This document shows positions 6,655 through 10,906 of a DNA stretch of 10,906 nucleotides, in pieces. The stretch spans positions 75,190 to 86,095 of the forward strand of contig NZ_MOMC01000014.1 of NCBI RefSeq assembly GCF_001983105.1, read 5' to 3'. The stretch's first letter is position 1. Each line of letters begins with the position of its first letter. A model generated the notes under the pieces. The model worked only from the letters and a program-made list of their open reading frames with translations, did no database searches and had not been told where the DNA came from. The DNA is from Pseudofrankia asymbiotica. Its GTDB lineage: Bacteria; Actinomycetota; Actinomycetes; Frankiales; Frankiaceae. The position numbers and the translations under genes are program-made.

Positions 6655-7883
6655 GCATCCAGGACGGGGCGGGCGCGCATGCCGGTCATCCACCGCGCGA
6701 CGGGCACCCGGACCGCGGCCGGGACGGGCACCAGGACGGCCGCGGGCACGCGGGCGACGACCACCACGACGAAGGTCACCTGGGCGACGGCCACGCGGGC
6801 GACGGCCACGGGCATGGGCACGGCGAGGGCCGCGGCCACCGGGGCGGGCACGGACACGGGCATGGCGGGCATGCGCATCGGCCGTCGGCGACGGCGGACG
6901 CGAGGCTCCTGTGGGCGGCGCTCGCGCTGATCGGCGGCTTCCTGCTGGTGGAGGTCGCCGTCGGCATCCTCGCCGGCTCGGTCGCGCTGCTGTCCGACGC
7001 GGCGCACATGCTCACCGACGCCGGGGCGCTGGTGCTGGCGCTGGTCGCGATGCGGCTCGCGGTCCGGCCGGCGGGCGGGCGACTCACCTACGGGTGGCGG
7101 CGGGTGGAGATCCTCTCGGCGCAGGCGAACGGTTTCGCGCTGCTGGCGCTCGCCGCGGTGCTCGCCGTCCAGGCCGGCCAGCGCCTGGTGCACCCGAACG
7201 ACGTGGCCGGCGTCCCGGTGCTCGTCACGGCGCTGGTGGGCGTGGTGGTCAACCTCGCCGCGACGGCGCTGCTGGCCCGCGCGGACCGGCGCAGCCTGAA
7301 CGTCGAAGGCGCCTTCCAGCATGTGCTCACCGACCTGTTCGCGTTCATCGCGACGGCCGCCGCCGGGCTGGTGATCATCATCACCGGCTTCACCCGGGCG
7401 GACCCGCTGGCGGCGCTGGTCGTCGCCGGCCTGATGGTCCGCGCCGGGGCCGGGCTGATCCGCGACACCGGCCGGGTGTTCATGGAGGCCGCACCGGTCG
7501 GCGTCGACCCGGCCGAGATCGGCCAGGCGCTCGCCTCGATCGACGAGGTGGCGGACGTCCACGACCTGCACGTCTGGGAGGTCACCTCGGGCCTGCCCGC
7601 GCTGTCCGCGCACCTGCTGGTGGACGAGGGCGGCGACTGCCACCGGGTCCAGAACACGGCGCGGCTGCTGCTGCGGGAGCGCTGGCACATCGACCACGTG
7701 ACGCTGCAGGTGGACCACGCCGAGCCGGCCGTTCTCACCATCACGCTGGGCCCCCGCTGGCAGTGCTCCGTCACCCCGGTCACCCCGGTCACCACGACGC
7801 CGCGGCCCGCGCGGCAGGCGACGCCGCGGCCGCCGGCACCGCCGTCAGCACCGCCGTCAGGCGGCCACGGGGACGAGCGGTAG
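6651..7883 (+). CDS. Cation diffusion facilitator (CzcD/ZitB-like) metal exporter with His-rich N-terminus
   Basis: A six-helix CDF transporter of 410 residues that should export Zn2+, or related divalent metals such as Cd or Co, by proton antiport at the inner membrane. The cytoplasmic N-terminus (1-77) carries 18 histidines in G/D/H-rich repeats (HGHGHG and similar), a metal-binding or sensing tail. Helices start at about residue 85. The transport site is intact: SDAAHMLTD in TM2 (H119, D123) and FQHVLTDLF in TM5 (H224, D228); the HxxxD pairs favour zinc. A cytoplasmic C-terminal domain begins near 275 (VHDLHVWEVTSG, then WHIDHVTLQVDH). A Pro/Thr/Ser tail with short VTP and APPS repeats ends the protein. 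GTG 6651 is the only start covering the whole His-rich region, but no Shine-Dalgarno precedes it. The gene overlaps oxyR tail to tail by 27 bp. No metal-sensing regulator gene is adjacent. Confidence 0.9.
   Translation: MSIQDGAGAHAGHPPRDGHPDRGRDGHQDGRGHAGDDHHDEGHLGDGHAGDGHGHGHGEGRGHRGGHGHGHGGHAHRPSATADARLLWAALALIGGFLLVEVAVGILAGSVALLSDAAHMLTDAGALVLALVAMRLAVRPAGGRLTYGWRRVEILSAQANGFALLALAAVLAVQAGQRLVHPNDVAGVPVLVTALVGVVVNLAATALLARADRRSLNVEGAFQHVLTDLFAFIATAAAGLVIIITGFTRADPLAALVVAGLMVRAGAGLIRDTGRVFMEAAPVGVDPAEIGQALASIDEVADVHDLHVWEVTSGLPALSAHLLVDEGGDCHRVQNTARLLLRERWHIDHVTLQVDHAEPAVLTITLGPRWQCSVTPVTPVTTTPRPARQATPRPPAPPSAPPSGGHGDER
7837..7860. repeat. Two tandem copies of a 12-bp unit at the overlapping gene ends
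   Basis: CACCGCCGTCAG occurs twice in direct succession (7837-7848, 7849-7860). In the exporter frame it encodes APPS twice. On the other strand the second copy contains the oxyR stop codon (7859-7857), and the first copy gives a second in-frame TGA 12 bases further on. A nearby 9-bp unit TCACCCCGG is also repeated in tandem (7771-7788), encoding VTP repeats. Both look like replication slippage in a tolerant tail. Confidence 0.8.
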
Positions 7884-8804
7884 GGCGGTCCCGGGCAGCG
7901 CGCCCCGGATGTCGGCGGCGAGCAGGGACCAGTCGCGGGCGCGGGCTGAGGTCTCCCGGTAGGCGAGGCCGATCCGCCGCCGCGGCGCCGGGGTGCGGAA
8001 GGTGGCCACGGCGAGCCCCCTGCCCCTGCCCCGGCCCTCGCCGACCTCGACGGCGACGGCGGAGGCGGGCAGCAGGGTGACGCCGAGACTGCCGGCGACC
8101 ATCTGCACGACCGTCGACAGGCTCGCCGCCCGCAGCGAGGAGCGCTCGCGCGCGCCGGCCTCGTGGCAGACCTCGAGTGCCTGCGCCCGGAAGCAGTGGC
8201 CGTCCTCGAGCAGCAGCAGGTCCTGGCCGCCGAGCGCGGCGACCGGCACCGCGGCGCCGCCGGCCAGCGGATGTCCGTCGGGGGTGACGAGCACGAAGTC
8301 CTCGTCGTAGACGGGGATCTCGGCGATCCCCCGCTCCTCGATCGGCAGGGCCAGCAGCGCGACGTCGGTCGCGCCGGCGCGCAGGCTGGCCAGCAGCGGG
8401 GTGGTCTGCTCCTCCCGCAGCGCGAACCGGGCCTCCGGCCGGATGTCACGCAGCATCGGCATGAGTCGCGGCAGCAGATACGGCGCGACCGTCGGGATGA
8501 CACCCAGCGTGATGTCGCCGGTGAGCGGGGCCTGGGCGCGCAGCGCCACCGTCACGATGTCGTCGACGGCGGTGAGCACGTCGCCGGCGCGGCGGACGAC
8601 CTCGTCGCCGACGGGGGTCAGCAGCACGCTGCGGGTGGTGCGCTCGACGAGCTGGATGCCCATCGTCCTCTCGAGCGCGGCGACGGCGCTCGACAGCGTC
8701 GGCTGGCTGACGTGCAGGGCGACGGCGGCCCGGCCGAAGTGGCGGTGCTCGGCCACGGCGACGAGCGCGCGCAGCTGAGCCAGCGTGGGCCGGGGCTTGG
8801 CCAT
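7857..8804 (-). CDS. oxyR: Hydrogen-peroxide-sensing LysR-family regulator OxyR, 315 aa
   Basis: A LysR-type activator of peroxide defence genes. The N-terminal winged helix-turn-helix lies at about residues 7-65 ([19 protein letters not shown] as the helix-turn-helix core). The C-terminal sensor domain keeps the OxyR redox signature [16 protein letters not shown]204 and C213 are eight residues apart, exactly as C199 and C208 of E. coli OxyR, which form the disulfide on oxidation. That separates it from other LysR proteins. The length is close to the usual 305 residues. The ATG at 8804 begins the family-like [15 protein letters not shown]; no Shine-Dalgarno precedes it, but TAGCGT lies exactly six bases upstream, so the transcript is probably leaderless. 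An ATAG-N7-CTAT box covers the start, suggesting autoregulation. Its expected divergent partner ahpC is missing. The 3' end overlaps the exporter gene by 27 bp. Confidence 0.93.
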   Translation of the reverse strand: MAKPRPTLAQLRALVAVAEHRHFGRAAVALHVSQPTLSSAVAALERTMGIQLVERTTRSVLLTPVGDEVVRRAGDVLTAVDDIVTVALRAQAPLTGDITLGVIPTVAPYLLPRLMPMLRDIRPEARFALREEQTTPLLASLRAGATDVALLALPIEERGIAEIPVYDEDFVLVTPDGHPLAGGAAVPVAALGGQDLLLLEDGHCFRAQALEVCHEAGARERSSLRAASLSTVVQMVAGSLGVTLLPASAVAVEVGEGRGRGRGLAVATFRTPAPRRRIGLAYRETSARARDWSLLAADIRGALPGTALPLVPVAA

Positions 8805-8817
8805 AGAGAAACGCTAT
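8803..8817. promoter_or_regulatory. OxyR box (ATAG-N7-CTAT) over the leaderless oxyR promoter and start codon
   Basis: ATAG at 8803-8806, seven bases, then CTAT at 8814-8817. This is half of the tetranucleotide array known for OxyR (ATAG-N7-CTAT repeated) and also satisfies the LysR T-N11-A rule. On the minus strand the right arm lies in the -10 hexamer TAGCGT (8816-8811), and the left arm overlaps the oxyR ATG (8804-8802). A second partial site, AATC-TTTC-GATT (8829-8840), follows. Binding here should repress oxyR itself and may once have served a divergent ahpC promoter. Confidence 0.55.
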
Positions 8818-8934
8818 CAGTTCTTCGGAATCTTTCGATTTCTCTTCTGGGTCGGGCCGATCCACAGTGGACGGACGGACCTGCCGGACCGGGCCCAGGC
8901 GCCCAGGCACCGCCCCTCGCAGGTTCGCCCAAGA

Positions 8935-9150
8935 GCCAGCCCGGGCGTCGACAAGGTCGACTTCGAGCTGTGGTCGCTCGCGGCCTCCGCGGTCAACGGC
9001 TGCGGCCGCTGCCTGCGGGCGCACGAGCACGAGCTGCGCGGACGGGGCCTGGCCCGCGAGGCCGTCCAGGACGCGCTCCGGATCGCCTCCGTGGTCCATG
9101 CCGTCGCTGTGACCCTCGATGCTGAGGAGTTCACGCCGGTCGCGGCGTGA
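8935..9150 (+). pseudogene. ahpD: C-terminal remnant of alkylhydroperoxidase ahpD
   Basis: AhpD is the thiol partner that re-reduces the peroxiredoxin AhpC. From about [12 protein letters not shown] the frame reads as the C-terminal part of a mycobacterial-type AhpD: the active-site row [20 protein letters not shown], followed by HEHELR, keeps the equivalents of Glu118, Cys130, Cys133 and His137 of the M. tuberculosis enzyme, while the His132 position is Arg. The preceding 100 or so residues of a normal protein (about 177 aa) are missing, and no AhpD-like text occurs in any frame between oxyR and 8935. No ATG or GTG lies in frame after oxyR's own start; the nearest in-frame ATG (8785) is inside oxyR on the opposite strand. 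The piece is therefore probably untranslated debris of an ahpC-ahpD operon whose 5' part was deleted. The natural stop at 9148-9150 and the terminator after it are retained. Confidence 0.75.
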
Positions 9151-9157
9151 CCGCTTC

Positions 9158-9192
9158 CCCGCCGGTTCCGCCTGAGAGGCGGAACCGGCGGG
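9158..9192 (+). terminator. Perfect 16-bp stem-loop terminator after the ahpD remnant
   Basis: The arm at 9158-9173 (CCCGCCGGTTCCGCCT) and its exact complement at 9177-9192 enclose a 3-base loop GAG, starting 8 bp after the ahpD stop. No T-run follows, which is common for hairpin terminators in high-GC actinobacteria. It was probably the end of the original ahpCD transcript. Confidence 0.8.
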
Positions 9193-9210
9193 ATCGGCGG
9201 CCCCGCCGAT
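9193..9210. repeat. Second hairpin abutting the terminator
   Basis: ATCGGCGG-CC-CCGCCGAT is a perfect 8-bp palindrome with a 2-base centre, beginning at the very next base after the 16-bp stem-loop. The pair may act as a double or bidirectional terminator. It also insulates the downstream gene's promoter region. Confidence 0.6.
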
Positions 9211-9282
9211 TCACACCGCCCACATCGATCCACACAACAAGCTCCTCGACCTGTCCGCGCGGAGACGGGAAGAGCGGCGGAT

Positions 9283-9426
9283 AATTCCGGCTATTCAGGC
9301 ATAGCCATGAAATGGCCACGACATTCGCAACAGGTTATGGCCTATGTAGAAATTCAAACGTGATCCCTGTCACCCGAGCAAGGGCGGTCGTTCTGGGGGC
9401 GACCCGATCCTGCTAGACAGAACCCC
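9283..9426 (+). promoter_or_regulatory. Probable promoter region of the hot-dog domain gene, with a CRP-like site
   Basis: This AT-richer stretch holds GGCTAT-N6-ATAGCC (9289-9306), related ATGGCC and GGCCTAT half-sites up to about 9345, and GTGA-N6-TCAC at 9360-9373, the core of a CRP/FNR-family site. A possible extended -10, TGCTAGACA (9411-9419), ends seven bases before the GTG start at 9427, which suits a leaderless transcript. The CRP-like centre is then about 60 bases upstream of the start, where class I activation occurs. The repeats are seen directly; the promoter roles are inferred. The full gap 9151-9426 contains no gene. Confidence 0.35.
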
Positions 9427-10906
9427 GTGATCGGGGACGAGGCGGGCATCCTGGCCGCCGGCGGCGCACCCCCGCCGTCGGCGAGCACCGACGTCACATC
9501 ACCCTCCCGGCGCCTGGCAAGGCGTGGCGGCGGGCCGGGCGACCATCCGTCCCGCCCCACCCTGGCGGACACCGCCCCGGCGGCCGCCGCTCCCCGCCCC
9601 GATGCCGGGCCGTCGGCCGGCGCTCCGGCGCTCCGCGACAACCTCGCCCAGGCCGGCGACAAACCCATCCGGGTCGACGACCTCGCTCAGGCCGAGGACA
9701 ACCTCACCGCCGCCGGCCTCACCGCCGCCGACCCCCTCACCGCGACCGACGACGATCTCGCGGCGGTCGGCGGAGCCGCGCGGCTGGAGAGCCTGCGGCG
9801 GCTGAGCGTTTGGTCTCGTGCCATCGCCGGAGCGGGCGGCCCCGCCCCGCACCCGCCGCGCGCCGCGGCCTCCGGCGCCGACGCCCCTCATGGCCTCCGC
9901 GAGGCACAGCCCGTGGGCGCCGAGGCTCCGGTCGCGGGCGAGACGCTCCTCGACGCGCCTGGCGCCGAGCCGGCCGACGACGCGGGTGTCTCGCCGGGCG
10001 ACCCGTTCGGGGACGCGGCCGGGACCCGGGTGCTGACGGCCGCCGGGGGGCTCGCCAGCCTCACGATGACGGTGCCGACCTGGCTGACCGGCCCGGCGCC
10101 CGGCCCCCGGCTCAGCACCACCGCCGTCGCGGCCCTCGCCGAGATGGCCGTCGCCTCCGCCGCCGGGACCTGCCTGAGTCCTGGCGATCTGACCGTGACC
10201 ACCACGCTGCAGCTGCGCACCCAGGGGCCGGTCGCCGGCTGGCCCGACCCGGACGACGTCGGCGCGCCTCGCCCACTCGCGTCGATGTTCATCCCCGACC
10301 CGGCGACCGACCGTCCGCGTGAACGACCGGTCCGGCTGCGCGCCGAGGCGTCGGTGACCCCCCTGGACGGCGACGAGCCGGATGCCCGGCTCCGGCGCGC
10401 GACCGTGACGGTCAGCACCCCCGACGGCCGCCCGCTGGCCGAGGCGTCCGCGATCTGCGCGGTGGTTCACCCGGCCGTCTCGGCGGCGGTCGTGCCGGCG
10501 ACGGCCACCACCGCCACGGCCCCACGCTCGGATGATCCCGCCGCCAGCGACCGGCCCCGCCCGGTCGGCCCGGCGCGCGCGGCGGACGAGGCGGACGAGG
10601 CGGGCGTCGCCACCAGGGGCGGGATGGCGAGCGGGCCCGTCAGCCACGTGCCACCGCCGCACCCGCTGCTCGGCGCGCTCGGCGCGGACGTCCGCGGCGA
10701 GGGCGACAGGCTGCTGCTGCGCCTGCCGCCGGCCGGCTGGCTCGCGAACCGGCTCGGCCGGGTCCACGCCGCCGCCTGCTGCGCCCTCGCCGACGCGGCG
10801 GCCAGCACCGTGCTCGCCCGCCGGCTGCCGACCGGGTCGGCCGCCCATGTCCTGTCGTTGGACCTGACGGTGATCCGCCCACTGCCGATGGAGGACGACG
10901 TGGCGG
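9427..10906 (+). CDS. Double hot-dog (PaaI/acyl-CoA thioesterase-like) protein with long disordered N-terminus, 3' truncated
   Basis: The frame runs open from GTG 9427 to the window end (493 residues) with strong G/C preference at third positions. Residues 1 to about 195 are low complexity (Ala, Pro, Gly, Asp) with a small internal repeat (DNLAQAGD, DDLAQAED) and no fold I recognise. Two hot-dog domains seem to follow. The first is at about 199-340 (RVLTAAGGLASLTMTVPTWL, then STTAVAALAEMAVASAAGT, TVTTTLQLRTQGPVA). The second starts near 409 (HPLLGALGADV, RLPPAGWLANRLG, RVHAAACCALADAAASTVLA, LSLDLTVIRPLP) and is cut by the window. Such tandem domains hydrolyse acyl-CoA thioesters in the cytoplasm. 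The canonical HGG helix start is altered in both (STT; HAA), while the acidic catalytic position is Glu in the first and Asp in the second. Activity is thus uncertain. No Shine-Dalgarno precedes the GTG; a later in-frame start would lose part of the tail only. Confidence 0.65.
   Translation, partial: MIGDEAGILAAGGAPPPSASTDVTSPSRRLARRGGGPGDHPSRPTLADTAPAAAAPRPDAGPSAGAPALRDNLAQAGDKPIRVDDLAQAEDNLTAAGLTAADPLTATDDDLAAVGGAARLESLRRLSVWSRAIAGAGGPAPHPPRAAASGADAPHGLREAQPVGAEAPVAGETLLDAPGAEPADDAGVSPGDPFGDAAGTRVLTAAGGLASLTMTVPTWLTGPAPGPRLSTTAVAALAEMAVASAAGTCLSPGDLTVTTTLQLRTQGPVAGWPDPDDVGAPRPLASMFIPDPATDRPRERPVRLRAEASVTPLDGDEPDARLRRATVTVSTPDGRPLAEASAICAVVHPAVSAAVVPATATTATAPRSDDPAASDRPRPVGPARAADEADEAGVATRGGMASGPVSHVPPPHPLLGALGADVRGEGDRLLLRLPPAGWLANRLGRVHAAACCALADAAASTVLARRLPTGSAAHVLSLDLTVIRPLPMEDDVA

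Noticed and set aside
6651..6881. Short GC-rich repeats in the His-rich region as a CRISPR or other non-coding array
   Set aside because: The units follow the codon frame and encode Gly-His repeats; there are no uniform spacers.
6426..7718. Minus-strand open frame of 430 codons opposite the metal exporter
   Set aside because: Most of it mirrors the CDF gene and reads as His/Arg/Asp low complexity. Only its last 69 codons (6635-6426), outside the exporter, were kept as a weak possibility.
8785..9150. A complete 121-residue AhpD-like gene starting at ATG 8785
   Set aside because: The start would lie inside oxyR on the opposite strand, the first 50 codons do not resemble AhpD, and no ribosome-binding site is present; a truncated remnant is simpler.
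9131..9319. 62-codon minus-strand frame across the hairpins
   Set aside because: It is mostly made of the terminator stems and shows no protein-like pattern or start signal.
9499..10848. Minus-strand open frame of 449 codons opposite the hot-dog gene
   Set aside because: It is Arg/Gly-rich text without motifs, while the plus strand shows third-position bias and two hot-dog domains.

Overview
The window is a chromosomal segment of a very GC-rich actinobacterium. Genes show strong G/C preference at third codon positions, GTG starts are common, and several starts lack a Shine-Dalgarno sequence. The gene types (mycobacterial-type AhpD, OxyR, a carboxylate-amine ligase/ATP-grasp fusion, double hot-dog proteins) fit Frankia or a relative. 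That assignment is an inference from style, not a database match.

Layout. Positions 2-880 (+) hold the 3' part of an amidohydrolase-2 family gene. A minus-strand block follows, transcribed right to left: a 926-residue fusion of a GCS2/YbdK-type carboxylate-amine ligase with a circularly permuted ATP-grasp domain (6232-3452), a 593-residue asparagine-synthase-like amidotransferase of the N-acetylglutaminylglutamine (NAGGN) type (3273-1492), and a small GNAT acetyltransferase (1334-909). A 418-bp divergent region rich in dyads (6233-6650) separates the block from a plus-strand His-rich CDF metal exporter (6651-7883). The CDF gene overlaps tail to tail by 27 bp with an intact OxyR gene (8804-7857, minus). 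Right of oxyR, where actinobacteria often carry ahpC-ahpD, only the catalytic C-terminal part of ahpD remains (about 8935-9150), followed by a perfect 16-bp stem-loop and a second hairpin. The window ends inside a plus-strand gene (9427 onward) with a long low-complexity N-terminus and two hot-dog thioesterase-like domains.

How the genes may work together. The minus block pairs a glutamine-dependent amidotransferase with two predicted peptide-bond-forming modules and has an acetyltransferase at its end. These are the same chemical steps as in the NAGGN osmolyte pathway, but the usual GNAT::ATP-grasp NAGGN synthetase is not visible and a GCS2::ATP-grasp fusion occupies the neighbouring position. 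This is the best candidate for an undescribed small-peptide pathway. The oxyR/ahpD segment looks like a decayed peroxide-response locus that keeps its regulator and a probable OxyR box (ATAG-N7-CTAT) over the oxyR start codon. The amidohydrolase, metal exporter and thioesterase-like gene show no clear functional link to either unit.

No rRNA, tRNA, insertion sequence or CRISPR array was seen.
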